Positions 51,640 to 60,489 of a stretch of DNA of 64,000 bases are shown in pieces. Made by a program: the position numbers and the translations under genes. The stretch spans positions 1-64,000 of the forward strand of contig NZ_JBMOUD010000004.1 in the NCBI RefSeq assembly GCF_049319665.1, given 5' to 3'. Within the stretch, counting starts at the first letter, position 1, and each line of letters begins with the position of its first letter. The DNA comes from JBMOUD01 sp049319665. GTDB lineage: Bacteria; Pseudomonadota; Gammaproteobacteria; Enterobacterales; Enterobacteriaceae. The notes under the pieces were generated by a model, which saw nothing but the letters and a program-made list of their open reading frames with translations, was not told the origin of the DNA and ran no database searches.

Positions 51640-51977
51640 CATTATTTGGTTTTGGCGGACAAAAACGCGCGGCTGCGCTGTTCCAGTTTGGGCCAGCGTA
51701 CAATCTAGAAAAATCCCAGTATGTCGTCAATCACAGATATTTGATGGAAGTCCCATATAAGCAGGCATTTACGGTGTTTTTCTATTCTTATCATCAACAA
51801 ATGCGAAATTTTATCTCCACACATTCAATAATCTTTTGGCGACTGATTAGCAGTCAACATCGTTAACTGGCGGTTATAGATAATTAGACTTCTATACATC
51901 CACTATATTATTCTTGTCATCTGTTTCGACAATCCCCTATTTCCGACCGATAAGACTAACCAAGGAAAGCCCGACTG
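51640..51977. other. Divergent promoter region of permease and amino-acid ABC genes
   Basis: About 340 bases upstream of the permease leader and of the binding-protein gene hold no credible reading frame. ACAAAAACG at about 51660 resembles half of a PurR site. AT-rich sequence from 51770 to 51930 probably carries the plus-strand promoter. Confidence 0.4.
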
Positions 51978-52796
51978 ATGCGTACTTTATTGCTGAGTTT
52001 AACGCTCCTGAGCGCTACATTTTTCTCCGGGTTTACTCAGGCTGGCGCGACGCTGGATCGTGTGACCAAAACCGGTGTAATGCGTAATATCATCATGGAT
52101 AGCTATCCACCCTTTGGTTTTCTGGATGACAACAATCAATTGGCCGGTTTTGACGTTGATGTCGCAAAAGCCGTCGCACAACGCTTAGGGGTAAAACTCG
52201 AGTTAGCCGCACCAAGTTGGGAAACCATTGTTGGCGGTAACTGGCGCGGACGTTGGGATACCTGTATCTGTTCAATGACCCCAAATGCTGAGCGCGCGAA
52301 AGTGCTGGACTTCCCAGTCCCTTATTACAGTTCCCCAGCGGTACTGGTCGTCAATAATAAAGAAACGCATATAAAATCTGCCGCAGACTTAAGCGATAAG
52401 AAAGTCGGCATCGGTATCGGTTCGAGCTATGAACTTTATCTGCAGAAAACGCTAAGCATTCCAGGTCACAAGCCCCTGCAATTCCCCTTTGATCATGTAC
52501 AAGCGATCCCAAGCGATGAAGAAATCGCTTTCCAGAATTTAGCCCTTGGTCCCGGCGTTCGTCTGGATGCGGTGATTTCGGATTTAGCCACGGCGCAGGC
52601 GCGTATCAAACGTATGCCGAATCTTAAAATTGCAACCGAGTTATTCTCAGAACCTAACTGGGTCGCAACAGATAAGGGCGATGCAGAATGGGATAAAAAA
52701 ATCGCCGATACGATTAAAGCACTGCGTGACGATGGCACACTGGCCAAAATATCCCAGCACTGGCTCGGGGAAGATATTACCCGCGAGGATCAGTAA
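51978..52796 (+). CDS. Amino-acid ABC transporter substrate-binding protein
   Basis: This 272-aa periplasmic binding protein of the SBP_bac_3 family (HisJ/GlnH/FliY type) has a signal peptide ending near FTQAGA. The two lobes are visible in GVMRNIIMDSYPPFGFLDDNNQLAGFDVDVAKAVAQRLG (split), DTCICSMTPNAERAKVLDFPVPYY and VGIGIGSSYELYLQKTL. Its stop overlaps the permease start by one base (TAATG). Several binding residues fit polar or cationic amino acids, but the ligand is not fixed. Transport needs an ATPase from elsewhere, as none follows. Confidence 0.92.
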   Translation: MRTLLLSLTLLSATFFSGFTQAGATLDRVTKTGVMRNIIMDSYPPFGFLDDNNQLAGFDVDVAKAVAQRLGVKLELAAPSWETIVGGNWRGRWDTCICSMTPNAERAKVLDFPVPYYSSPAVLVVNNKETHIKSAADLSDKKVGIGIGSSYELYLQKTLSIPGHKPLQFPFDHVQAIPSDEEIAFQNLALGPGVRLDAVISDLATAQARIKRMPNLKIATELFSEPNWVATDKGDAEWDKKIADTIKALRDDGTLAKISQHWLGEDITREDQ

Positions 52797-53623
52797 TGGC
52801 GGTACCACCTGACATGCAGCACAGCGCACCCAGCAAAGCTGGGGGCCAATCCTCAGCACGTGCGTTTAAAATCAAAACAGTAATCACTTGGCTCGTTTTA
52901 CTCAGTCTATTATTGGCGATGTTTGCCAATATGGGATTAGACTGGTCGCTGATTGAGAAAAAACTGCCGTATTTACTCGGCCTGCATCTGTCTCCTGACG
53001 GCTTTGTACAAGGCGCGGCGCTAACACTATTGATCACCGCCTGTTCGATGTTCTTCTGTATGCTACTGGGACTGATTACAGCACTGGGCCGGATGTCGAG
53101 CAATGCGCTGGCCTTTGGTTGCGCGACCTTTTATGCCTCTTTGTTCCGCGGTACGCCGCTATTAGTGCAAGTGCTGATTATCTATCTGGCGCTCCCGCAG
53201 GTTGGTATTGTGCTCGGCGCGCTCAGTTCAGGAATTATTGCACTATCACTCAATTACGGTGCCTATCTGGCTGAAACTATCCGCAGCGGCGTCTTATCCG
53301 TGCCACGCGGTCAGAAAGAAGCCGCTTTAGCGCTGGGATTATCCTCCTGGGATATTGCTATCAACATCACGGCTCCGCAGGCAATGCGCATTATCATTCC
53401 ACCGGCAGGTTCGATGTTTATCTCAATGCTGAAAGACTCTTCCTTAGTCTCGCTGATGGGATTATGGGAACTAAACTTCCTGGCACAATCTTATGGTCGC
53501 AGCACCTACCGCTATATGGAGATGCTGGCCTCGGCCGCGGCTATCTACTGGATTATGTCGATCATTTTAGAAATGATTCAAAGCCGGTTAGAGCGGCACT
53601 TTGGGCAGGCGTATCATCGTTAG
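52796..53623 (+). CDS. Amino-acid ABC transporter permease (HisM/GlnP family)
   Basis: This 275-aa inner-membrane permease has an N-terminal cytosolic extension of about 30 residues and five membrane segments. The family core reads ATFYASLFRGTPLLVQVLIIYLALPQ (split) and LSLNYGAYLAETIRSGVLSVPRGQKEAALALG, which is the EAA coupling loop. APQAMRIIIPPAGSMFISMLKDSSLVSLMG follows. One permease gene suggests a homodimeric channel. The usual GlnQ-type ATPase gene is absent; the downstream space is occupied by structured repeat B, so the operon may have lost its third gene or may use a shared ATPase. Confidence 0.92.
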   Translation: MAVPPDMQHSAPSKAGGQSSARAFKIKTVITWLVLLSLLLAMFANMGLDWSLIEKKLPYLLGLHLSPDGFVQGAALTLLITACSMFFCMLLGLITALGRMSSNALAFGCATFYASLFRGTPLLVQVLIIYLALPQVGIVLGALSSGIIALSLNYGAYLAETIRSGVLSVPRGQKEAALALGLSSWDIAINITAPQAMRIIIPPAGSMFISMLKDSSLVSLMGLWELNFLAQSYGRSTYRYMEMLASAAAIYWIMSIILEMIQSRLERHFGQAYHR

Positions 53624-53661
53624 TTGGCGTCAGAAGCGACGCTGGGGCTTTTTAACACCCA

Positions 53662-53943
53662 TTTATATGATATTCGCGTAAGTTCGGCCGCTTATTACTT
53701 AGGTGGAATATATCAGCGTCGCCGAACGCGACCGGCAAGGGCTTTTCGGCGAAAGCCCCTGCACCCAACGCCTGCGCTTAGCTTATCGGGTCGCTGCGCG
53801 ACTGCCCGCGCTTACTGCTTCGGCCTCACGGGTCGGCTGAGACGGGCGTCCCTGCCCGGCTCAACCTAAATCGTCCGTCCCTGGACGATTTACCCTAGCC
53901 TCATTCGTTCGCTTGGCCGATAAGATGCGCTGTTGAAGGTCAA
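53662..53943 (+). repeat. Structured dispersed element, copy B
   Basis: This second copy of the element at 10132-10412 has the same orientation and block order, about 282 nt long. Stems: GTTCGG/CCGAAC (53682-53727); AAGGGCTTT/AAAGCCCCT (53737-53760), where C-G replaces the T-A of copy A; GTCGC/GCGAC; CGGGC/GCCCG with outer GAG/CTC (53839-53862), unrelated in sequence to the copy A stem; AAATCGTCC/GGACGATTT (53868-53891), with two compensated pairs. It again lies between convergent genes (permease and otnI). Confidence 0.85.
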
Positions 53944-54034
53944 GAGCAAGGTCAACAACTAGCAAGAACTGGGTCAACTACTTTCTGGTCAACAAGTTAA
54001 CGCCCTAATAACTGGTATTGCCAGCAGTCGGGTA

Positions 54035-54814
54035 TCACTTCTTATAAGCGTCAAACCAACCTAACCCGGCAAGGGTGTCGCCTCGTGGGTTGTATTCGCA
54101 TCCTATCCAGCCGTGATAGCCCACGCTATCTAATAGCTCAAACAGATAAGGGTAGTTAAGCTCTCCTTCATCTGGCTCGTGGCGATCGGGAACGGAGGCA
54201 ATCTGGATATGGGCATAACACCCCGCATAGTGGCGAATTAAGTAACTCAGATTGCCATCCATGAGTTGCGCATGATAAAAATCGAATTGGGTAAAGACAT
54301 TATCTCGATTAATTTCCTTCACAATCTCTAGCGTCTGATACTGGCTGGAGAATAAATAATTGGGCTTCAAGGTCGAGTTCAATGCTTCAATTAATATCTT
54401 AATGTTATGTGGTGCAAAACGTTCGGAAGCGTAACGGAGATTATTAATAAACGTTTGTTGATATAAGCGTTTATCACCGCCTGTTGGTACATTCCCCGCC
54501 ATGATATGCACTGAAGGACATTTCAGCGCTAGCGCATATTCCAACGCCAAATCAATATCGCGACGCGCATCCACTTCTCGCCCCGGCAACGCGCACAGCC
54601 CCCATTCGCCAGCCGCAGCATCCCCTGGCGGTGTATTGAATAACACTTGTTGTAAGCCATTTTCTCGCAGCTTGTCGGCTAATAACTTGGCCGGATAGTC
54701 ATAAGGAAACAGATATTCTACCGCCTCAAACCCGGCTTTGGCCGCCGCGTCAAAACGCTCTAAAAAAGGCAACTCAGTGAACATCATTGATAAGTTGGCA
54801 GCAAATCTAGGCAT
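54035..54814 (-). CDS. otnI: 2-oxo-tetronate isomerase OtnI
   Basis: OtnI is a hydroxypyruvate-isomerase-like TIM-barrel enzyme that interconverts 2-oxo- and 3-oxo-tetronate in the breakdown of L-threonate and D-erythronate. The 259-aa protein shows FAANLSMMFTELPFLERF, LEYALALKCPSVHIMAGNVP, ILIEALNSTLKPNYLFSS, QFDFYHAQLMDGNLSYLIRH and IGCEYNPRGDT. The conserved Glu, Asp, His and Glu metal ligands of the Hyi family are present. It is the last gene of the otn operon (12-base gap after otnC). Confidence 0.95.
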   Translation of the reverse strand: MPRFAANLSMMFTELPFLERFDAAAKAGFEAVEYLFPYDYPAKLLADKLRENGLQQVLFNTPPGDAAAGEWGLCALPGREVDARRDIDLALEYALALKCPSVHIMAGNVPTGGDKRLYQQTFINNLRYASERFAPHNIKILIEALNSTLKPNYLFSSQYQTLEIVKEINRDNVFTQFDFYHAQLMDGNLSYLIRHYAGCYAHIQIASVPDRHEPDEGELNYPYLFELLDSVGYHGWIGCEYNPRGDTLAGLGWFDAYKK

Positions 54815-54826
54815 GATCAGTTCCTA

Positions 54827-55480
54827 TTAAGTTCTTAATTCAGCAATTTCATCGGCGGTGAGATAACGTATCGGCCGGTTACCCAGCGTGAAAATCAATT
54901 TAGCCGTTTCTTCTAGCTCTTCCGTATTCTCCGCCGCTTCGCGCAGCGTTTTTCCAGTGACTACCGGCCCATGATTCGCTAATAAAAATGCCCGATAATG
55001 CGGCGCTAATTTAGCCAAATCCTCACCTAAGCGGGCATCTCCTGGGCGATAATAAGGTACCACCGGCACATCACCAACACGCATAACAACATAAGGTGTA
55101 AAGGGCTTGATAGCATTACTGGTATCCAGCCCTTGCAGACAAGAGAGCGCCGTCAGATAGAGGCAGTGCAGATGCACAACCGCTTTACACTGAGGATTAT
55201 TGAGATAAATAGCCCGATGAAAACTCACCTCTTTTGAAGGTTGATCGCCTGATAACCATTCACCATCGAGACTCACTTTTGATAAGCGCAACGGATCTAA
55301 CGTGCCCAAGCAAGAACCGGTCGGTGTGGCCAACAGCGTACCGTCAGCAAGTAATAGCGACAGATTACCGGCTGAACCCGTGGCATAACCGCGCTGGAAA
55401 AAAGAAGCCCCCAATTTAACCATCTCTTCACGGGCCGGCATTTCATCGGCAGCAGAGAATATTGTTGGTTGCTCACTCAT
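54827..55480 (-). CDS. otnC: 3-oxo-tetronate 4-phosphate decarboxylase OtnC
   Basis: OtnC is a class II aldolase-family (AraD/FucA) enzyme that decarboxylates 3-oxo-tetronate 4-phosphate to dihydroxyacetone phosphate. The 217-aa protein has SFFQRGYATGSAGNLSLLLADG, the metal-binding HLHCLYLTALSCL (His-x-His) and FLLANHGPVVTGKTLREAAEN with the third His. It overlaps otnK by 4 bases (ATGA at 55477-55480) and so is translationally coupled. Confidence 0.95.
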   Translation of the reverse strand: MSEQPTIFSAADEMPAREEMVKLGASFFQRGYATGSAGNLSLLLADGTLLATPTGSCLGTLDPLRLSKVSLDGEWLSGDQPSKEVSFHRAIYLNNPQCKAVVHLHCLYLTALSCLQGLDTSNAIKPFTPYVVMRVGDVPVVPYYRPGDARLGEDLAKLAPHYRAFLLANHGPVVTGKTLREAAENTEELEETAKLIFTLGNRPIRYLTADEIAELRT

Positions 55481-56754
55481 ACGGGAAATTCCTCCTGCGC
55501 ACGGGAAAAGAAGTTTTCATCACCAAAGTTTCCTGATTTTAGCGCCAGCGAAAATGCGCCATCAGTCGATTTAACCCAAGGCACACCAGGAGAAATAACC
55601 GGGCCAATATAAAACGCCCCAACTCCCAGCGTTTGAGCTACTACGCCAGAGGTTTCGCCACCGGCAACAATAAAGCGGCGATAGCCTTGTGCATAAAGAA
55701 GGCGCACCAAAGCGGCAAACACCTGCTCAACCGCCGAACTACTGCGCTCAGCCCCCCATTGGCGCTGAATAACCTCTAGTTGTTCCGGCTCCGAGGTGGC
55801 ATAGATCATAGGTGCTAATCGCCGATGCTGTTGCTGTTCAACCCACAGAGACAAAGACTGAGCATACGCATCGGGTTCACTCAGACAGCGTTCGACATCA
55901 ATAGCTATCGCCGCTGTCTGCTGGCGATAGCGTGTAACCTGTCGATTAGTCATCACCGAGCAAGAGCCGGACAACACGACGCAGCCTGCACCTTGTGGAT
56001 AGCCTGCGGCCTGGGCTCGTTGCTTTTGTTGCGTGATATCTTTATTGCTACGCTTAGCCCACTGACGCGCCACGCCAATCGCCAAGCCAGAGCCACCGGT
56101 AAGCAGCTTCATATCGGCCAGCGCCGCACCTTGAGTCAGTAAATGCTGTTCATTGAGAGTATCAAGCACCGCATAGTTCACGCCCTGCGCTTGTAGCTCT
56201 GCTAAACGCTGTTTGACCGCCTCTTTTCCCTGCTCTATCACGCTGAAAGGCACCAACCCACTGCGGCCTTTGGCCTGCGCATCCATCAGGCGCAGCAAAT
56301 TACTCTCCAGCATTGGCGTCACGGGATGATGACGCATCCCCGACTCACTCAGTAGTTGTTCCATCACAAATAAGTGGCCCTGATAGACCGTGCGGCCATT
56401 TACTGGCAGCGCAGGAGAGATGACAGTTTGTGATTCGCCTAAGGCGGCCAACAACGCGTCAGTCACCGGACCAATATTGCCTTTGGCCTTGCTATCAAAA
56501 GTAGAGCAGTATTTAAAATAAAACTGCTGGCATCCTTGGCCACGCAGCCACTCTAGCGCCGCCAATGAATCGGCTACCGCCTGAGCCGCCGGGCAGGAGC
56601 GGGATTTCAAGCTGATCACCACCGCATCCGCAGAGGAGATAAATTGCCCTGTCGGCACGCCGTTTAGCTGCACGGTTGCCATGCCATTTTCGACCAGGAA
56701 ACTGGCAATATCCGTCGCTCCGGTGAAATCATCTGCGATTACGCCCAATTGCAT
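55477..56754 (-). CDS. otnK: 3-oxo-tetronate kinase OtnK (DUF1537 family)
   Basis: OtnK phosphorylates 3-oxo-tetronate at C4 with ATP. The 425-aa four-carbon acid sugar kinase opens with LGVIADDFTGATDIASFLVENG, the conserved acidic substrate-domain motif. It then has FYFKYCSTFDSKAKGNIGPVTDALL, the conserved K-Y-D-S-T segment. The C-terminal nucleotide-binding domain has FIVAGGETSGVVAQTLGV and GPVISPGVPWVKS. It overlaps ltnD by one base and otnC by four. Confidence 0.96.
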   Translation of the reverse strand: MQLGVIADDFTGATDIASFLVENGMATVQLNGVPTGQFISSADAVVISLKSRSCPAAQAVADSLAALEWLRGQGCQQFYFKYCSTFDSKAKGNIGPVTDALLAALGESQTVISPALPVNGRTVYQGHLFVMEQLLSESGMRHHPVTPMLESNLLRLMDAQAKGRSGLVPFSVIEQGKEAVKQRLAELQAQGVNYAVLDTLNEQHLLTQGAALADMKLLTGGSGLAIGVARQWAKRSNKDITQQKQRAQAAGYPQGAGCVVLSGSCSVMTNRQVTRYRQQTAAIAIDVERCLSEPDAYAQSLSLWVEQQQHRRLAPMIYATSEPEQLEVIQRQWGAERSSSAVEQVFAALVRLLYAQGYRRFIVAGGETSGVVAQTLGVGAFYIGPVISPGVPWVKSTDGAFSLALKSGNFGDENFFSRAQEEFPV

Positions 56755-57668
56755 CAGTGACTCTCCTGTTTTTCGGGTAAAGCAATACCACTAAAAATCT
56801 TGATCACAGCGCTATCATCTTGCTCACCCAAACCGGCATTACTGGCCGAAGTAAACATAGTTAATGCCGTAGAGGCCAGCGGTAATGGGAAGTTAAGGGA
56901 TTTTGCGGTATCGCTAACCAGGCCCAGATCTTTGACAAAGATATCGACCGTCGATTTTGGCGAGTAATCGCCATCAATGACATGGCGCATGCGGTTCTCA
57001 AACATCCAAGAGTTTCCCGCCGCATGGGTAACCACGTCATACATGGTATCCAAAGGAATACCCGCGCGGGCCGCCATTGCCATTGCTTCAGCTCCCGCAG
57101 CAATATGCACACCGGCCAGCAGTTGGTGGATAATTTTCACCGTCGAACCCAGGCCAATCGTCTCGCCAATGCAATAAACCTGGGAGGCGATAGCATCTAA
57201 CACTGGTTTAAGTTTCTCAAACGCCAAGGTACTACCGGAAGCCATCACCGTCATCTCACCCGCCGCCGCCTTCACTGCCCCACCAGACACCGGGGCATCT
57301 AGCATAATGAGTTGATAATGTTCTAACTGCTGAGCAATAGACTGGGCGTCCTGCGCCGAAATTGTCGAGGAGACCATCACCGCCGTTCCAGCGGGCAATT
57401 GCGCAGCCAATCCCCGCTCGCCAAAAAGAATCTGCTTCACCTGCATGGCATTGACCACCAGCAGTAAAACAGCGTCCAATTTAGCCGCAAAGGCCGATGC
57501 ATCAGATTGGGCATCGATAGCACCCGCTTGACGTAATGAGGTAAGCGCCGCTGGGTTCAAATCTACGCCATAAGTAGATAATCCAGCGTTAATGCAGGAC
57601 AACGCAGCGCCCATGCCCATCGACCCCAAACCAATAATACATACAGATATTGTTGATGATTGAGACAT
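56754..57668 (-). CDS. ltnD: L-threonate dehydrogenase LtnD
   Basis: LtnD oxidises L-threonate with NAD+ to 2-oxo-tetronate, the first step of the pathway completed by otnI, otnK and otnC. The 304-aa beta-hydroxyacid dehydrogenase has the GLGSMGMGAALSCINAG nucleotide motif, then MLDAPVSGGAVKAAAGEMTVMASG and GSTVKIIHQLLAGVHIAAGAEAMA with the catalytic Lys. Start ATG at 57668 follows GGAG at 5 bases; a GTG two codons earlier is possible. It heads the operon. No GntP-type transporter gene (ygbN in E. coli) is linked. Confidence 0.94.
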   Translation of the reverse strand: MSQSSTISVCIIGLGSMGMGAALSCINAGLSTYGVDLNPAALTSLRQAGAIDAQSDASAFAAKLDAVLLLVVNAMQVKQILFGERGLAAQLPAGTAVMVSSTISAQDAQSIAQQLEHYQLIMLDAPVSGGAVKAAAGEMTVMASGSTLAFEKLKPVLDAIASQVYCIGETIGLGSTVKIIHQLLAGVHIAAGAEAMAMAARAGIPLDTMYDVVTHAAGNSWMFENRMRHVIDGDYSPKSTVDIFVKDLGLVSDTAKSLNFPLPLASTALTMFTSASNAGLGEQDDSAVIKIFSGIALPEKQESH

Positions 57669-57752
57669 AGACACTCCACGTCACATTGATTGTTAAATTT
57701 AGTGATTATTTGTTTTCCCATGTGAATAATAGCGCGTAGCCATCCCTCCCAT

Positions 57753-57768
57753 GGTGATTAATATCACA
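57753..57768. promoter_or_regulatory. CRP-like site in the otn promoter region
   Basis: GGTGATTAATATCACA matches the CRP consensus TGTGA-N6-TCACA in nine of ten positions. It lies about 85 bases before ltnD and 245 before the regulator gene. Catabolite control of the sugar-acid operon fits. The rest of the 340-bp divergent space has no gene. Confidence 0.6.
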
Positions 57769-58010
57769 TTTATTAACAAACAGAGCGGCATTCGACATAA
57801 CAATTTTTCACAGAAGAACAGCAGCCCATTGTTCTAACCCACTGTATATTCATTGAATTAAACAACTTCACTGCCTATTATTTATCATCCCGATGTCATG
57901 ACATCGAACACGGTTGTCGAAAAAAGCCGTTAAAATATGAGAAATTTAGCGGGCTAACTGGCCTATAATCACATTAATTATCATTCTATTTTTGTTGCCA
58001 AGGAGACACC

Positions 58011-58772
58011 TTGATCCCGGTAGAACGTCATCAACAAATATTGGCGCTGGTCGCTGAACGTGGCGTGGTTAGCATTAATGAGCTAACTGACAGGCTGGGG
58101 GTGTCGCATATGACTATCCGCCGCGATGTGCAAAAGCTGGAGGAGTTAGGCAGCGTGCTGGCAGTATCGGGCGGCATACGTTCTCCCGACCGGTTATCCA
58201 TTGAACCCTCCCATTTTGATAAAAGCACCATGTACCGTGCGGAAAAGCCGGCGATCGGTCAAACCGCCGCACTACATATTCCGCGCAATAGCTGTATTTA
58301 TCTTGATGCGGGTACTACTACGCTGGCGCTGGCGCAGCAGCTAAGTACACGGGATGATTTGCTGATTGTGACCAACGATTTTGTGATCGCCAACATGCTC
58401 ATTGATTCTAGCCAGTGCCGCATGATCCACACCGGCGGCACACTTTGTCGCGAAAACCGTTCATGTGTCGGTGAAGCCGCCGCGCAAGCTCTGCGCAACT
58501 TATCGATTGATATCGCCTTTGTATCAGCATCCTGCTGGGGGCCACGCGGTTTATCTACACCGGATGAAGATAAAGTCATAGTCAAACGGGCTATTTGTGA
58601 AGTGAGCAGTAAGCGGGTCTTACTTAGCGATAGCTCTAAATATGGCAAAATTGCGACCTTTATGGCGCTACCGCTGAATGTCTTTGATAGCGTCATTAGC
58701 GATGCACACCTGCCGGCTGCGGCCAGGGATGAATTGAACAAGAATAATATCGAATTAATTGTTACTGGCTAA
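58011..58772 (+). CDS. DeoR-family regulator of the otn operon (YgbI type)
   Basis: This 253-aa DeoR-type repressor has the N-terminal HTH (ERHQQILALVAERGVVSINELTDRLGVSHMTIRRDVQKLEELG, split). The sugar-phosphate-isomerase-like effector domain has IYLDAGTTTLALAQQL and FVSASCWGPRGLSTPDEDK. The start is a TTG with AAGGAG 6 bases before it. It is divergent from ltnD in the same arrangement as ygbI-ygbJ in E. coli and probably responds to a pathway phosphate ester. Its stop overlaps the convergent LysR gene by 4 bases. Confidence 0.93.
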   Translation: MIPVERHQQILALVAERGVVSINELTDRLGVSHMTIRRDVQKLEELGSVLAVSGGIRSPDRLSIEPSHFDKSTMYRAEKPAIGQTAALHIPRNSCIYLDAGTTTLALAQQLSTRDDLLIVTNDFVIANMLIDSSQCRMIHTGGTLCRENRSCVGEAAAQALRNLSIDIAFVSASCWGPRGLSTPDEDKVIVKRAICEVSSKRVLLSDSSKYGKIATFMALPLNVFDSVISDAHLPAAARDELNKNNIELIVTG

Positions 58773-59656
58773 TCACTGCCTAAAATCTGTTTCTCGCTGA
58801 GAAAATCAATGAACACGCGGATTTTAGGCAATAGATGGCGACTACTAGGCCAGACTAAAGAAAATTTACCAACGAAGTCTAGCTGCTCGGCAAGAACTGA
58901 TACCAATGCTCCCGATGCTAAATACTCCCGAGCTAAAAACTCAGGCGCATAAATTAAACCTAACCCCTGTAGTGCCGCTTGAAGTAGTGATTCCAAATTA
59001 TTACTGCTGACGGAATAAGACAAATCCAAAGGCGTGTCACCCAACATCTCCCAGCGTTGTAATTGCCCGCCGTTGGGAAAGCGATAACCCAAGCAATCAT
59101 GCTGGTATAAATCTTGTGGCTTAAGTGGTAGGGAACGTTGGGCAAAATAGGCCGGGCTGCCAACAATCACGAAACGGAACGGCCCGAGGCGACGTGACAT
59201 CATCTGTGAATTGGTTAATTCTCCGCTGCGGATCGCCACATCCACCCCTTCGTCAATCAAATCCACCATGCGATCGCTGAAATCCAGGTCCAGGTCTATA
59301 TGCGGATAACGTTGGCGAAACTCCGGCAAATACGGCAGTAACATACGATAACCTATCGCCGGTAAACTCACCCGCAGCCTGCCACGCGGCTGCCCGACCG
59401 CACGCGACATCTCCAGTTCCGCCTCTTCGACCTGATTAACAATCTGCTGGCAGCGCTCAAAAAACAACTGGCCTTCATCGGTCAGGCTGATACGTCTGGT
59501 GCTGCGGTTAAACAGTCGGACGTTGAGGCGTGCTTCTAACCTGGCAACACTTTTCCCTACCGCAGAAGCAGAAACGCAGAGGCGAACACCTGCCGCGGCA
59601 AAACTTTTGCTCTCAGCTGCACGCACAAACGCCAACATACCGTTCAGATTATCCAT
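58769..59656 (-). CDS. LysR-family transcriptional regulator
   Basis: This 295-aa LysR regulator has the N-terminal HTH (MLAFVRAAESKSFAAAGVRL and SASAVGKSVARLEARLNVRLF) and an effector domain with RLRVSLPAIGYRMLLPYLPEF and DLIDEGVDVAIRSGELTNSQMMSR. It is convergent with the DeoR gene. LysR genes of this subtype usually face a divergent target, but the region upstream here (59657-60300) holds only apparent gene remains, so it may be an orphan or act elsewhere. Confidence 0.92.
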   Translation of the reverse strand: MDNLNGMLAFVRAAESKSFAAAGVRLCVSASAVGKSVARLEARLNVRLFNRSTRRISLTDEGQLFFERCQQIVNQVEEAELEMSRAVGQPRGRLRVSLPAIGYRMLLPYLPEFRQRYPHIDLDLDFSDRMVDLIDEGVDVAIRSGELTNSQMMSRRLGPFRFVIVGSPAYFAQRSLPLKPQDLYQHDCLGYRFPNGGQLQRWEMLGDTPLDLSYSVSSNNLESLLQAALQGLGLIYAPEFLAREYLASGALVSVLAEQLDFVGKFSLVWPSSRHLLPKIRVFIDFLSEKQILGSD

Positions 59657-59769
59657 TGCGACCCCATTGAGGACATATTGTCTTTAATCATCGGACTTAA
59701 AGCTTACTTTCGTGAAATTACAGACATTTTATCATTCTAAAAATCATATTTCCGATTAGAGAATCATTA

Positions 59770-60049
59770 TGAATACAGAAATAGCTATGTCCCTTCCAAC
59801 AAGCTGCCGACCATTACCGCAGTTTTCCTGGCAGAGCACTCCTGCCACTAAATTTTATTAGCGGTGCGTTAGCCGATGGATTTGGCCCTTTATCAGCAGG
59901 CGTATGATCCCCCTGATATCCACATTAGCGATCTTTCGCGCCATATCACAACAGGGTAATTCTGCCGAAACTAGCCAGCAAAAAAAATTTGACCGCATTT
60001 ATCGTACCGCACAAAAAATAGCCGGAACTTATAACATCGTCCGGCCTTA
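59770..60049 (+). pseudogene. Possible remains of a gene divergent from the LysR regulator
   Basis: About 280 bases with coding-like composition contain short open pieces in different frames. One starts at ATG 59770 and stops after 31 codons. In a second frame the piece NFISGALADGFGPLSAGV looks like a hydrophobic Gly-rich segment, and a third ends in KKFDRIYRTAQKIAGTYNI before a stop at 60047. Frameshifts and stops break any continuous protein. No family could be assigned. The flanks from 60050 to 60300 are very AT-rich and empty. Confidence 0.3.
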
Positions 60050-60489
60050 ACTTATGGGTAAATATTAACCAAATAAACTAATATCATTACTCTTTATATG
60101 TCTTAATTGATTAGCAAAATAAGTAATTTACCGCCTCGCCTAGATTTTTTAATCTAAAAACAAAAACAAATTTAAAATTAAAAACCTACTTTATAGCCAA
60201 AAACAATATTTAATATCTTTTTTAGGAAAAACCCTAAACGTACCGATTAAGTTAAATTAATTAAACTATTCTTCATTCATATTGCCGCGCCATGGTTAAT
60301 TCATGGTGATAAGGCTAAAAATTAAAGAGCCAACGAGCGATCCCATAGATAAAAATGGGAAGTCTTTCCAGTATGGCGCAGCAGTAAAATTGATTGATTT
60401 TATAGCGATATTCACCACCAGAGAATTTCCACGTGCAAAACTTTTTTTTGCATGCGTGCACAGCCGCATAGCTCATTTGGGGAGTCATC
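60050..60489. other. AT-rich promoter region of the pilus operon
   Basis: This stretch precedes the first pilin gene. It is rich in A/T runs with no supported gene. The last 70 bases contain GCATGCGTGCACAGCC and the pilin ribosome site GGGGAG. An H-NS-type silenced promoter is likely from composition, but no binding site can be shown. Confidence 0.4.
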
